A stretch of 64,000 bases of DNA, taken from the NCBI RefSeq assembly GCF_006363915.1, contig NZ_CP040946.1; one strand, written 5' to 3'. Source of the DNA: Methylophilus medardensis (GTDB taxonomy: Bacteria; Pseudomonadota; Gammaproteobacteria; Burkholderiales; Methylophilaceae). The notes beneath the pieces are model-generated. The model did not search any database. It saw only the letters and a program-made list of their open reading frames with translations, and had not been told where the DNA came from. Shown here in pieces: positions 41,063-51,736 of the stretch. A program made the position numbers and the translations under genes. The stretch's first letter is position 1. Every line of letters begins with the position of its first letter.

Positions 41063-41777
41063 ATGGAGCTCTCCACATATCCACCGAGTCTTTTGGCCGG
41101 CATTTAATCTACGCTTTCACCTTGCGTTATGCCACTTACTCCCATCATTGTTGGTGCTACTACCAGCGAGTATCGCTCAGGTCCGATTTTAACTGCAGCA
41201 GGTCTTGCAACTAGATTCACGACTATTGGAATATTGATAGGTTTGGTTGGTCACAACCTCAGCATCAGTCAAGATACCTTTCTCTGGCTTGGCTCTTGGT
41301 GATATTTGGAAGCCTAATGTTTTCTAAAATACTTCAAGCAAAATTAAGTACGATGCTTAGTGGATTAAGCCAAATTGGCGATGGGCTCTTATAACGCTTC
41401 AGCTCCAATAGTCTAGCTGGTCAATACTATCTAGGCATATTATTGGGCTTGGTATGGACGCCCTGCGTTGGACCCGTGATGGGTGTGACCTTGACCCTGG
41501 CTAATCAAAGTGGGCACTTACCACAAGTTGCAATGAGCATGTTACTTTTGGTGTTGGCGCTGGCATTCCCTATAACACTCTTGGTTATCTCTCAAAAGCC
41601 ACACTAAATAGAATTCGTAGAAGGTTGATGGTCACAGGACAGTGGGGGAAGAGATTTTTAGGCATCATGCTCATTGTTATTGAAGTGAGTATTTTCACTG
41701 GCTCAGACAAACTGCTTGAAGTTCAATTATTAAATCTTATTCCAGCTTGGGTAACCAGTCTTACAACTCGATATTAA
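41063..41777 (+). pseudogene. CcdA/DsbD-like membrane electron-transfer protein gene, broken
   Basis: Read piecewise: LLAGI, stop, STLSPCVMPLTPIIVGA with the first conserved PC motif. After several frame changes comes GLVWTPCVGPVMGVTLTLAN with the second PC motif, and finally GKRFLGIMLIVIEVSIF through AWVTSLTTRY before TAA at 41777. The two Cys motifs are the CcdA signature for passing electrons across the membrane to periplasmic thioredoxins, matching the broken thioredoxin 4 bp upstream. At least two nonsense or frameshift breaks are present. Confidence 0.8.
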
Positions 41778-41810
41778 TGTAGATTCTTTTATTAATCATC
41801 TCATCACTAA

Positions 41811-42488
41811 CTAAGCATTAGCAGTACCGCTGTTCGCAAGTTTCAATAATTCACCTCTCTGTAAAAGTAAAATTTCACCTCTACCCATTGTGATAAAACC
41901 TTTTTGTTCTAGACGCTTTAGTTGTCGACTAACGACTTCTCTTGCAGTACCGAGTTCATCTGCAATTTGCTGATGTGTTCTAACAATACTGTTATTTCCA
42001 ATGTCTAGTAAAAATTTTGCTAAACGTGCATCAAGACTCTGAAAAGCAACCTCGTCGAGAAGTAATATAAGGTCACTAATTAATGCGCCATAATTCTTCA
42101 TTACATATTTTCGAAAAACAGGCGAATCAATCATTAATCTTTGAAAAATGGGTTCGGGGATAATGACATCCTCGACTTCTTCCTCAACAATAGTGGATGC
42201 TGGATACTGACTATTTCCTAGCAAGCATGTTGTTGTAATAACGCAAGTTTCACCTGCTCCAACACGATATAAAACAATTTCACGACCAGTAACAGATACT
42301 TTAAAAACACGAGATTGACCTTTTAATCGCATTACGTAAGCACCGCATTTGTCACCTTCACGGTATCCAATCACACCAGGAGGAGCTTTTACAATTCTGA
42401 CGTGTTGCTTGAGGAGTGCTTTAGATTCTGTTTCTAACTCTTCAAATTCAGGAAAGCTACTAAACCACGCAATCTCATTCAGCTCCAT
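41811..42488 (-). CDS. Crp/Fnr-family transcriptional regulator
   Basis: 225 residues from the ATG at 42488; an upstream TTG adds only four. The cNMP-type beta-roll spans about residues 25-120 (REGDKCGAYVMRLKGQSRVF, GREIVLYRVGAGETCVITTT). The dimer helix follows, then a helix-turn-helix (HQQIADELGTAREVVSRQLK). It lacks the N-terminal Cys cluster of Fnr. Cys 82 and 88 (C-x5-C in the beta-roll) could sense redox. It is intact while its co-transferred thioredoxin and CcdA genes are broken. It may act on the boxes at 40177-40221. Confidence 0.85.
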   Translation of the reverse strand: MELNEIAWFSSFPEFEELETESKALLKQHVRIVKAPPGVIGYREGDKCGAYVMRLKGQSRVFKVSVTGREIVLYRVGAGETCVITTTCLLGNSQYPASTIVEEEVEDVIIPEPIFQRLMIDSPVFRKYVMKNYGALISDLILLLDEVAFQSLDARLAKFLLDIGNNSIVRTHQQIADELGTAREVVSRQLKRLEQKGFITMGRGEILLLQRGELLKLANSGTANA

Positions 42489-42565
42489 CACACACCCCAA
42501 TTTAAAGTTTTAATTCTCCTATTTTAATCTTTTATTCAAAAATTAATTATTAAGAAAATACTTAT

Positions 42566-42580
42566 CACATTAAAAATGTG
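42566..42580. promoter_or_regulatory. Inverted repeat upstream of the Crp/Fnr gene
   Basis: CACAT-TAAAA-ATGTG lies 78 bp before the regulator start and could be an autoregulatory site. Spacing differs from the Crp consensus, so this is tentative. Confidence 0.3.
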
Positions 42581-42685
42581 TTCATCCATCTTTCAGTAAG
42601 CTATACGTATATTCAAATTGAATATGAAGTCATGAGTTAGTCCTACGCACGTAAATTTTTTTATTAGATTACCTCACTCAAAACA

Positions 42686-42719
42686 AAAAGACCCAAGGCG
42701 TTAACCTTGAGTCTTTTTA
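42686..42719 (-). terminator. Terminator after tRNA-Ile(CAU), repeated type (copy 4)
   Basis: On the minus strand AAAAAGACTCAAGG pairs with CCTTGGGTCTTTTT (one mismatch) around TTAACG. It lies 5 bp past the tRNA 3' end and contains the same 20-bp core as 32450, 35430 and 39408. Confidence 0.85.
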
Positions 42720-42723
42720 TAAA

Positions 42724-42802
<79 letters not shown>

Positions 42803-42822
42803 GTAAAGCGTGGGATTATAAA

Positions 42823-44772
42823 CTAATCCTGACCGTTTTCGAGGAAACTGCGCAGGCGTTCCGAGCGGGTCGGATGACGCAGTTTGCGCAGGGCCTTGGC
42901 TTCAATTTGGCGGATGCGTTCACGGGTAACGTCAAATTGTTTGCCGACTTCTTCGAGGGTGTGGTCTGTGTTCATTTCGATACCAAAACGCATACGCAGT
43001 ACTTTTGCTTCGCGCGGGGTGAGTGACTCTAGCACTTCACTGGTGGCGTCACGCAGGCTGGCGTACACGGCGGCATCCATCGGTGCCAACGTGGTGTTGT
43101 CTTCGATAAAGTCGCCCAAATGGGAGTCTTCGTCGTCACCAATCGGGGTTTCCATCGAAATCGGTTCTTTGCTGATTTTGAGGATTTTGCGGATTTTTTC
43201 TTCCGGCATTTCCATTTTTTCAGCCAAGGTCGCCGGATCAGGTTCGAGGCCGGTTTCTTGCAGAATCTGGCGACTGATACGGTTCATTTTGTTGATGGTT
43301 TCGATCATGTGTACCGGGATACGGATGGTACGCGCTTGGTCGGCGATCGAACGAGTAATGGCCTGACGAATCCACCAGGTGGCATAGGTAGAAAATTTGT
43401 AACCACGGCGGTATTCAAATTTGTCTACCGCTTTCATCAGGCCGATGTTGCCTTCTTGAATCAAATCAAGGAACTGCAAGCCACGGTTGGTGTATTTTTT
43501 GGCGATAGAAATCACCAAACGCAGGTTGGCCTCGATCATTTCGCGCTTGGCACGACGGGCACGGGCTTCACCGGTGGTCATTTGTTTGTTGATTTCACGC
43601 AGCTCTTTAATCGGCAAGCCAACGCGATTCTGCAGATTTTGCAGGCGCTCTTGCTGGTCGAGAATAGAGTGTCTAAAGCGGCTTAAACGCTCGCCGTATG
43701 CTGGTTTGCCTGCCAGCTCGCCATCTAACCAAGTGAGGTTAATTTCGTTGCCGACAAAGCTCTTGATGAACTGCTGACGCGGCATGTTGGCTTTTTCGAC
43801 ACAAAAGTCCATGATTTTACGTTCATGTGAACGCACTTCTTCAACCATGTTGCGCACTTGGTCGCACAGGGCTTCAACTTGTTTGGCCGAGAAGCGGAAA
43901 GCGGTCAGCTCGTCGAGCACTTGTTGGTGCAGTGTTTTGTATTCTGCATCATTGGTGCCTTTGGTTTCGCGAATGTTGTTCATGGTGCTGTTGGCAGCGC
44001 GAATCACGGCAAAGCGTGCTAACACTTCGTCTTTGAGTCTCGCTAAGGCTTCAGCAGACAAAGCATTGGCTTTGGCATCGCCATCTTCATCATCTTCGTC
44101 GGTTTCTTCTTCGGCGGCCTCTTCTTCTTCGGCATCCGCCACGGCCAATGCGTCGTCTAAGCCGAGGTCACTGTCAATCAAGCCATCCACAAGGTCATCG
44201 ACACTCATTTCGTCTTTTTCAACTTTATCGACCATCTCTAGCAACTGGGCGATCGTGGTTGGACAGGCGGCAATGGCCTGTACCATGTGTTTGAGACCAT
44301 CTTCGATACGCTTGGCGATTTCGATTTCACCCTCACGCGTCAACAAGTCAACGGTACCCATTTCGCGCATATACATACGCACTGGGTCGGTGGTGCGGCC
44401 AAACTCGGAGTCAACCGTCGCCAGTGCTTGCTCAGCTTCTTCAGCGGCATCTTCGTCGGTGACGGCAGGCGGTGCATCAGACATCAGCAATACTTCGGCG
44501 TCAGGGGCTTCTTCGTAAACCTGAATGCCCATGTCGTTGATCATGCCGATGATGCTCTCGATCTGCTCGGAGTCTTGCACGTCATCTGGCAGATGGTCGT
44601 TAATTTCGGCGTAGGTCAGGTAGCCGCGCTCTTTACCGAGCACAATCAGGGTTTTGAGGCGGGTACGGCGCGCCTCGGCATCCATTGCCTGGGTGGCGGG
44701 GTCTTTGTGTGTTTCCACTTCGTTGATGCCGAGTTCTTTGTCTAAACTTTTATCTGCTTTGGGTCTGGCCAT
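42823..44772 (-). CDS. rpoD: RNA polymerase primary sigma factor (sigma-70)
   Basis: 649 residues from the ATG at 44772, which follows GAGGTGG; an in-frame GTG 12 bp earlier is less likely. Region 1.2 is DPVRMYMREMGTVDLLTREG. The non-conserved region carries a very acidic stretch (EEEEAAEEETDEDDEDGD, near residue 220). Region 2 has FLDLIQEGNIGLMKAVDKFE and YATWWIRQAI, which contact the -10 element. Region 4 ends in the HTH VTRERIRQIEAKALRKLRHP for the -35 element. It is the last gene of the rpsU-yqeY-dnaG-rpoD group. Confidence 0.97.
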   Translation of the reverse strand: MARPKADKSLDKELGINEVETHKDPATQAMDAEARRTRLKTLIVLGKERGYLTYAEINDHLPDDVQDSEQIESIIGMINDMGIQVYEEAPDAEVLLMSDAPPAVTDEDAAEEAEQALATVDSEFGRTTDPVRMYMREMGTVDLLTREGEIEIAKRIEDGLKHMVQAIAACPTTIAQLLEMVDKVEKDEMSVDDLVDGLIDSDLGLDDALAVADAEEEEAAEEETDEDDEDGDAKANALSAEALARLKDEVLARFAVIRAANSTMNNIRETKGTNDAEYKTLHQQVLDELTAFRFSAKQVEALCDQVRNMVEEVRSHERKIMDFCVEKANMPRQQFIKSFVGNEINLTWLDGELAGKPAYGERLSRFRHSILDQQERLQNLQNRVGLPIKELREINKQMTTGEARARRAKREMIEANLRLVISIAKKYTNRGLQFLDLIQEGNIGLMKAVDKFEYRRGYKFSTYATWWIRQAITRSIADQARTIRIPVHMIETINKMNRISRQILQETGLEPDPATLAEKMEMPEEKIRKILKISKEPISMETPIGDDEDSHLGDFIEDNTTLAPMDAAVYASLRDATSEVLESLTPREAKVLRMRFGIEMNTDHTLEEVGKQFDVTRERIRQIEAKALRKLRHPTRSERLRSFLENGQD

Positions 44773-44923
44773 GGCCGATTCCACCTCTAAAATGATTGAT
44801 GCCGAGTGTTGGCTACCGCTGCTGTCACATCACTCGATTTAACATTACGGGAAACCCTATATTTTACCAGATTTTTGCACGTTTTTTAAGCATGCCCATA
44901 CGGTTTTTAGGGAATAGTGCTGA

Positions 44924-46663
<1,740 letters not shown>

Positions 46664-46688
46664 AAATACAAGTATCGCCTATGCGCGC

Positions 46689-46718
46689 TAAAAAAACAAA
46701 GGGCGCAAAATGCGCCCC
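46689..46718 (-). terminator. Terminator between yqeY and dnaG
   Basis: On the minus strand GGGCGCA pairs with TGCGCCC around TTT(T), then TTTGTTTTTTT. It lies 25 bp past the yqeY stop and just before the dnaG start. Confidence 0.85.
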
Positions 46719-46742
46719 GTTGCCTGCTTACTCAATCACGCA

Positions 46743-47186
46743 TTACGCCAATGCGGCCTTGATCAATCCAGATACTTTTGCCATGTCTGCCTTGCCAGCC
46801 ACCAATGGTTTCACCGCACCAACCACCTTACCCATGTCTTTGGCGCCTGCGGCCCCCGTCTCAACCACCACTTTAGCAATGATGGCATTAATTTCATCTT
46901 CGCTGAGTTGTGCAGGCAGATACGCTTGCAATACCGTCACTTCAAACTTTTCTTGATCGGCCAGATCGTGGCGGTTCGCGCCTTCAAACGCAGCGATCGA
47001 GTCACGGCGCTGCTTGAGCATTTTCTCAATGGCTGCAATCACCGCATCATCATCTAGCTCGATACGCTCATCAACTTCGCGCTGCTTGATGGCCGCTTGC
47101 AACAAACGAATCACACCCAGCTTTTGCATGTCTTTGGCACGCATGGCGGTTTTCATGTCTTCGGAGATTTGTGCTTTCAGGCTCAT
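46743..47186 (-). CDS. yqeY: GatB/YqeY domain protein
   Basis: A 147-residue, mostly helical cytoplasmic protein. It has the family pattern AMRAKDMQKLGVIRLLQAAI, KMLKQRRDSIAAFEGANRHD, then LPAQLSEDEINAII and a C-terminal VKPLVAGKADMAKV segment. It resembles the tail domain of GatB that contacts tRNA. In many proteobacteria it lies between rpsU and dnaG, as here. The true role is not established. Confidence 0.9.
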   Translation of the reverse strand: MSLKAQISEDMKTAMRAKDMQKLGVIRLLQAAIKQREVDERIELDDDAVIAAIEKMLKQRRDSIAAFEGANRHDLADQEKFEVTVLQAYLPAQLSEDEINAIIAKVVVETGAAGAKDMGKVVGAVKPLVAGKADMAKVSGLIKAALA

Positions 47187-47320
47187 GGCAGGCTCTTTAT
47201 CTGAGTAAACGGTGCGTTAAATGTGGGCTGTAAAAATAGCTAAAGGTTGCGGAAATCCACAACCTTCGCTTCGTCGGTTAACAGGTAAGGGCTAACCATT
47301 TACGCCACATCTACTAAAAA

Positions 47321-47533
47321 TTAGTAGAGTTTTGTTGGCAACTGTTGGTTGCGCAGACGGCGATACTGACGCTTAACCGCGGCAGCAGCTTTACGCTTAC
47401 GCTCCCATGTTGGCTTCTCGTAGAACTCGCGTGCACGCAAGTCGTTCAACAAACCGGTTTTTTCAATCAAACGCTTGAAGCGGCGCATTGCTACGTCAAA
47501 CGGTTCGTTCTCTTTCACACGAATAGCGGTCAT
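47321..47533 (-). CDS. rpsU: 30S ribosomal protein S21
   Basis: 70 residues from the ATG at 47533 (AAGGATAGGG upstream). It reads MTAIRVKENEPFDVAMRRFK, then LRAREFYEKPTWERKRK and a strongly basic C-terminus ending LPTKLY. Length and sequence are typical for S21, which binds the 3' end of 16S rRNA near the anti-Shine-Dalgarno. It is the first gene of the macromolecular synthesis group. A small hairpin overlaps its stop codon (about 47310-47327). Confidence 0.95.
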   Translation of the reverse strand: MTAIRVKENEPFDVAMRRFKRLIEKTGLLNDLRAREFYEKPTWERKRKAAAAVKRQYRRLRNQQLPTKLY

Positions 47534-47665
47534 GTAATCCCTATCCTTCAAAAATGGTTGGCAAATCGTGCTGACGCATTGATGCAGCACTGAAAACCGC
47601 GTATTCTATCGCGCTTATTTGGATTTATCAATCCTTTCTGCAAAATATTGTATTGAGAAAGCATT

Positions 47666-48688
47666 ATGTTGGTATTGGGCATCGAATCCTCTTGTGATGA
47701 AACAGGCGTCGCGCTGTATGACACCCGCCGCGGACTACTCGCGCACGCACTGCATTCACAAATTGATATGCATGCCGCCTATGGCGGTGTGGTGCCAGAA
47801 CTCGCCTCGCGCGACCATATCCGCCGCGCCCTGCCCCTCACGCAGCAGGTACTTTCGCAAGCGGACAAAACCTTGCAAGAGATTGAAGGCATCGCCTACA
47901 CGCAAGGGCCTGGCCTGGCTGGAGCCTTACTGGTGGGCACTAGCATTGCGCAGTCACTGGCGATGGCATTAAATGTGCCTTCGATTGGGGTGCACCACCT
48001 AGAAGGACACTTACTAGCGCCAATGCTAGAGGAACATCCACCGGCCTTCCCGTTTGTGGCTTTACTGGTATCAGGGGGACACAGCCAACTGATGCGTGTA
48101 GACGGCATCGGCCAATATGAACTATTGGGCGATACGCTAGACGATGCCGCAGGCGAAGCGTTTGATAAAACAGCCAAGTTATTGGGCCTAGGTTACCCCG
48201 GCGGCCCGGCAGTGTCTCAACAGGCAGACCTCGGCACGGCCCATTTTCAGCTACCTAGGCCGATGCTTAACAGCCCGGATTTGAATTTTAGTTTTAGCGG
48301 GCTCAAAACGGCGGTACTCACCTTAGTGAAGAGCCAGCCCACGCTTGATGCAGAAACCATCCAAAATATTGCCTGGGAGTTTCAGGAGTCGGTCACCGAG
48401 ATTTTGGTGCACAAATGCCTGAAAGCGCTTAAACAAACCAAATTAAGAAGATTGGTGGTGTCAGGCGGGGTGGGCGCAAATAAACGTCTACGTAGCCGCT
48501 TAAATGAAGCCGCCAGCAAGCGCGGCATCAGTGTCAATTATCCGCGGCTTGAGTTTTGTACCGATAATGGCGCGATGATCGCCTTTGCCGGTGCCATGCG
48601 CCTACACGCGATGCAACCCGCTAAACAAGACTATAGCTTTAGTATCCGGCCACGCTGGGATTTAGCCGAGCTCAAAGCGCCCGCCTAA
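47666..48688 (+). CDS. tsaD: tRNA N6-threonylcarbamoyladenosine transferase TsaD
   Basis: A 340-residue enzyme that, with TsaB and TsaE, places the threonylcarbamoyl group on A37 of ANN-decoding tRNAs. The ASKHA fold start is VLGIESSCDETGVALYD. The metal site is VHHLEGHLLAP. Later motifs are LLVSGGHSQLM and VVSGGVGANKRLR, with FCTDNGAMIAFAG near the end. It is divergent from rpsU, a very common arrangement. Confidence 0.97.
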   Translation: MLVLGIESSCDETGVALYDTRRGLLAHALHSQIDMHAAYGGVVPELASRDHIRRALPLTQQVLSQADKTLQEIEGIAYTQGPGLAGALLVGTSIAQSLAMALNVPSIGVHHLEGHLLAPMLEEHPPAFPFVALLVSGGHSQLMRVDGIGQYELLGDTLDDAAGEAFDKTAKLLGLGYPGGPAVSQQADLGTAHFQLPRPMLNSPDLNFSFSGLKTAVLTLVKSQPTLDAETIQNIAWEFQESVTEILVHKCLKALKQTKLRRLVVSGGVGANKRLRSRLNEAASKRGISVNYPRLEFCTDNGAMIAFAGAMRLHAMQPAKQDYSFSIRPRWDLAELKAPA

Positions 48689-48698
48689 ACACTGGGCG

Positions 48699-49310
48699 TC
48701 ACTTTTTGCCAAATCGTGTTTCTGTGCCTGCCAGCAGCTTTTCAATATTGGATTGATGGCGAATAATTAAACAGGCAGCCATGACCACGACCACCGCCAC
48801 ATAGACGGGATAGGGCGATAGAAACTGCCATGCAATCAGCGGCGACAACGCTGCCGCGACCAGCGCAGACAAAGATGAAATGCGGCTCACTGCAAACACC
48901 AACAGCCACACCGCAAGCACGCTAAGCGCCAACCAGCCAGAAAAAGCAATCATCACGCCCAAAGCAGTGGCAACCCCTTTACCGCCCTTAAACTTGTGAT
49001 ATAGCGGAAACAAATGCCCGAGAAACACTGCCAAGCCGACCAGTGCGACCACATCCATTAACATGCCCGCGTGCAATGCCAGCCATACCGGGAGCCAGCC
49101 TTTAAACGCATCGCCGAGCAATGTGAGTATTGCTGCTGATTTTTTACCGCTACGCGCGACATTGGTCGCGCCAATATTGCCGCTACCCACGGTGCGTGGG
49201 TCTGGCAGGCGATAGAGCTTGCTGATGATAATGCCAAAGGCAATCGACCCGATTAAATACGCTGCCACAATCCAAACCAGCGCTTCAATGTCAAACCCAA
49301 TTTCGTTCAT
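48699..49310 (-). CDS. plsY: Glycerol-3-phosphate acyltransferase PlsY
   Basis: 203 residues from the ATG at 49310; an upstream in-frame extension lacks membrane character. Five membrane helices are expected. The three PlsY motifs are present: GSGNIGATNVARSG, KGGKGVATALG and RHQSNIEKLLAGTE. The enzyme transfers acyl groups from acyl phosphate to glycerol-3-phosphate, the first step of phospholipid synthesis. It converges with tsaD (10 bp apart) and is divergent from folB. Confidence 0.95.
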   Translation of the reverse strand: MNEIGFDIEALVWIVAAYLIGSIAFGIIISKLYRLPDPRTVGSGNIGATNVARSGKKSAAILTLLGDAFKGWLPVWLALHAGMLMDVVALVGLAVFLGHLFPLYHKFKGGKGVATALGVMIAFSGWLALSVLAVWLLVFAVSRISSLSALVAAALSPLIAWQFLSPYPVYVAVVVVMAACLIIRHQSNIEKLLAGTETRFGKK

Positions 49311-49420
49311 GCTTAAAATCCCAAGGTAATGCAGCCGCTTATGCCAGCCACTGCACGATGTTGTATGATGCCGAATCATACTGGATTCCGGCTTGTGCGG
49401 AAATAAAAGGACATCGATTC

Positions 49421-49771
49421 ATGGACACAATTTTTCTAGAACAAGTCAAAGTACAAACCAAACTTGGCGTGCCAGACTGGGAGCGCACCGTGCCGCAAAC
49501 CATCATTCTGGACATTGAAATTGGCTATGACTTCACCCATGCCTGTCGCACGGATGCCATTGAAGACACCATTGATTATGGCCGCGTCGTTGCCCGCATC
49601 CGCGAGACGTTGGCCGAACACAGTTTTAAATTGGTAGAAGCACTCGGCGAGCACGTGTGCCAGCTGATTCTGCAAGAGTTCAAGGCGCAAAATGTGCAGT
49701 TAAAAGTCAGCAAACCTGGTATTTTGCCCGGCTTAAAAGCGTTGGGAATTTCGATCTACCGGTCTGCGTAG
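49421..49771 (+). CDS. folB: Dihydroneopterin aldolase
   Basis: 116 residues from the ATG at 49421 (AAAGGA upstream). It begins MDTIFLEQVKVQTKLGVPDW. The catalytic region includes FKLVEALGEHVCQLI with the conserved Glu and VSKPGILPGLKALG with the Lys. It converts dihydroneopterin to 6-hydroxymethyl-dihydropterin and glycolaldehyde in folate synthesis. Length is standard. It converges with xerD. Confidence 0.93.
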   Translation: MDTIFLEQVKVQTKLGVPDWERTVPQTIILDIEIGYDFTHACRTDAIEDTIDYGRVVARIRETLAEHSFKLVEALGEHVCQLILQEFKAQNVQLKVSKPGILPGLKALGISIYRSA

Positions 49772-49808
49772 GTCACACAAAGCAGCGCTTGCGCTGGCCT
49801 GATCGCCA

Positions 49809-50738
49809 TCAACCTCTGGGATGATGCACTTTATGTAACTGTTGCAAACGCTCTCTGGCCACATGCGTATAAATTTGTGTAGTCGAGATGTCTGCATGTC
49901 CGAGCAGCATCTGCACCACGCGCAGGTCCGCACCGTGGTTTAACAAATGGGTAGCGAAAGCATGGCGTAAAACATGCGGGCTGATATGTTGCGAGATACC
50001 CGCTTGCAAGGCATAGCGTTGAATAAGGTGCCAGAAAGCGTGCCGTGTCATCGCCGCCCCTCGCGTGGTGACAAATACGGCATCACTCAACGCGCCTTTT
50101 AAAATGTCAGGGCGCGCAACCGTCAGATAACGGTCTATCCACTCCGCGGCTTCTTGTCCCATCGGGACCAGTCGCGTTTTACTGCCTTTGCCAGTCACCC
50201 GCACAACACCGTCTTGCGTGCTGACTTCGGCGATACGAATATTCACTAGCTCAGACACTCGCAGACCACTCGCATACAGCAATTCCAACATGGCGCGGTC
50301 ACGCAAACCCAATGCCGCATTGACATCCGGCGCATGCAGCAAGTCTTCCACTTGCGCCTCGCTCAGCGTTTTGGGCAAGGATTTAGGCATTTTTGGCGCC
50401 TCAATATGCAAGGTCGGATCCTGCTGGATCAGCCGCTCTAACAACGCATAGCGATAAAAGCGACGCAAAGTCGCAATCAAACGGTTAATGCTTCGCACTT
50501 TGACCAACGGAAAACGATAGGCCAAGTAGGCCTGCACGTGATGCGCTTGTATTTGCCTGAGCGTCAGCGACTGCTCGCCACACCACCCAGCAAAGCCCTT
50601 TAAATCATTGCGGTAACTAGACAGGGTATTCGGCGACAAACCATCTTCGAGCCAAAGCTGGTCAATAAATGTATCAATCTCGGGCGCCCCATGACTCGTC
50701 CCTGCTGCTTGCTTCACAAGCGGTTTCTGTTGCCGCAT
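49809..50738 (-). CDS. xerD: Site-specific tyrosine recombinase XerD
   Basis: A 309-residue enzyme. The N-terminal core-binding domain starts IDTFIDQLWLEDGLSPNTLS. The catalytic set is intact: Arg in ASGLRVSEL, Lys in GKGSKTRLVPM, HxxR in HVLRHAFATHLL, His in LLGHADISTTQ and Tyr in IYTHV. With XerC it resolves chromosome dimers at dif. No att site or prophage is next to it, and neighbours are housekeeping genes, so it is the cellular recombinase. It follows ogt after 9 bp in the same transcript. Confidence 0.9.
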   Translation of the reverse strand: MRQQKPLVKQAAGTSHGAPEIDTFIDQLWLEDGLSPNTLSSYRNDLKGFAGWCGEQSLTLRQIQAHHVQAYLAYRFPLVKVRSINRLIATLRRFYRYALLERLIQQDPTLHIEAPKMPKSLPKTLSEAQVEDLLHAPDVNAALGLRDRAMLELLYASGLRVSELVNIRIAEVSTQDGVVRVTGKGSKTRLVPMGQEAAEWIDRYLTVARPDILKGALSDAVFVTTRGAAMTRHAFWHLIQRYALQAGISQHISPHVLRHAFATHLLNHGADLRVVQMLLGHADISTTQIYTHVARERLQQLHKVHHPRG

Positions 50739-50747
50739 CTAGGTCCT

Positions 50748-51224
50748 TTATGGCTTGCGCTGTTCATGCGCCAATAGCCAGCGCTTAATTTCAAGACCGC
50801 CGTCTATGCCTTGCATAAATCCACCCAAACCCTGGCTGGCGACGACGCGGTGACAAGGATTAAATAGTGGCACTGGATTGGCACCACAGGCGTTCGCTAC
50901 CGCGCGCGGCCCGGATTGCACGCTGCTGGCCAGTTGACCATAAGAGCGTGTTTCCCCGACTGGAATCTCACGCATCGCCTGCCATACCCGCTGCTGAAAA
51001 GGCGTACCCACATGACTTGGTATTGGCACTAATGGTGTATGAGGATCTTGCAAATAGGCAGCCACTTGCTCCGCAATGGGACAAGCGCGCGGATCTGGTT
51101 TGCTTTTGATCGGCAACGCCTGCTGCAAAAATTGCACGCTGACGCCTTCAGCGCCATACCGCACCGCCAGAAATCCAAAAGGCGCGGGGATCAAAGCATC
51201 TATTTCATCATCAGAGTGATTCAT
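50748..51224 (-). CDS. ogt: Methylated-DNA-protein-cysteine methyltransferase
   Basis: 158 residues from the ATG at 51224, preferred because the 12 extra residues upstream are not conserved-looking. The active site is PCHRVV within PVPLFNPCHRVVASQGLGGF, and the upstream HTH has PVGETRSYGQLA. It removes O6-alkyl groups from guanine by transferring them to its own Cys. It lies upstream of xerD with 9 bp between them and downstream of the rplS terminator. Confidence 0.9.
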   Translation of the reverse strand: MNHSDDEIDALIPAPFGFLAVRYGAEGVSVQFLQQALPIKSKPDPRACPIAEQVAAYLQDPHTPLVPIPSHVGTPFQQRVWQAMREIPVGETRSYGQLASSVQSGPRAVANACGANPVPLFNPCHRVVASQGLGGFMQGIDGGLEIKRWLLAHEQRKP

Positions 51225-51269
51225 GCAGGCTATTAAACTGCAATCCTGGGCAAGCTGCAACCGGCAATA

Positions 51270-51299
51270 AAAAAACCCGGAGTAACATCCGGGTTTTTG
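51270..51299. terminator. Terminator after rplS
   Basis: AAACCCGGA pairs with TCCGGGTTT around a 6-nt loop, with A and T tracts on both sides. It closes the rpsP-rimM-trmD-rplS operon. Confidence 0.92.
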
Positions 51300-51314
51300 A
51301 CTGCGACGATTAAA

Positions 51315-51704
51315 TTAACCGTTGTTTGCTGCGATGTCTTTCTCGCGAGCAACCAATTTTTCTTTAATACGTGCAGATTTACCTGAACGCTCACGCAAGT
51401 AATACAATTTCGCACGACGCACATCACCACGACGCTTCACTTCGATAGAAGCGATTTGTGGGGAGTAAGTCTGGAATGTACGCTCAACGCCTTCACCTGA
51501 AGAGATTTTACGCACGATAAATGAGGAGTTCAGGCCTCTGTTACGCTTAGCGATTACCACACCTTCGTAAGCCTGCACACGTTTACGTGTACCTTCAACC
51601 ACGTTTACACCCACAATTACGGTATCACCAGGTGCAAAGCTAGGGATGGTTTTATTCAAACGAGCAATTTCTTCTTGCTCTAACATCTTAATAATGTCTG
51701 CCAT
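51315..51704 (-). CDS. rplS: 50S ribosomal protein L19
   Basis: A 129-residue protein. It has MADIIKMLEQEEIARLNKTI, then FAPGDTVIVGVNVVEG and KRRGDVRRAKLYYLRERSGK, typical of L19. It sits at the 30S-50S interface. It is the last gene of the operon, 32 bp after trmD. Confidence 0.97.
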   Translation of the reverse strand: MADIIKMLEQEEIARLNKTIPSFAPGDTVIVGVNVVEGTRKRVQAYEGVVIAKRNRGLNSSFIVRKISSGEGVERTFQTYSPQIASIEVKRRGDVRRAKLYYLRERSGKSARIKEKLVAREKDIAANNG

Positions 51705-51736
51705 GTCAGTTCCTTTTAATTGTAAAGAGCTCGTTC

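Noticed and set aside
43120..44745. Long plus-strand frames inside rpoD (188, 244 and 152 codons)
   Set aside because: They are the reverse of a well-conserved gene; acidic codons there create Ser-rich antisense frames.
49809..50738. XerD-like recombinase as the integrase of the tRNA-linked segment
   Set aside because: It lies 7 kb away among housekeeping genes and has full XerD features, so it is the chromosomal recombinase.
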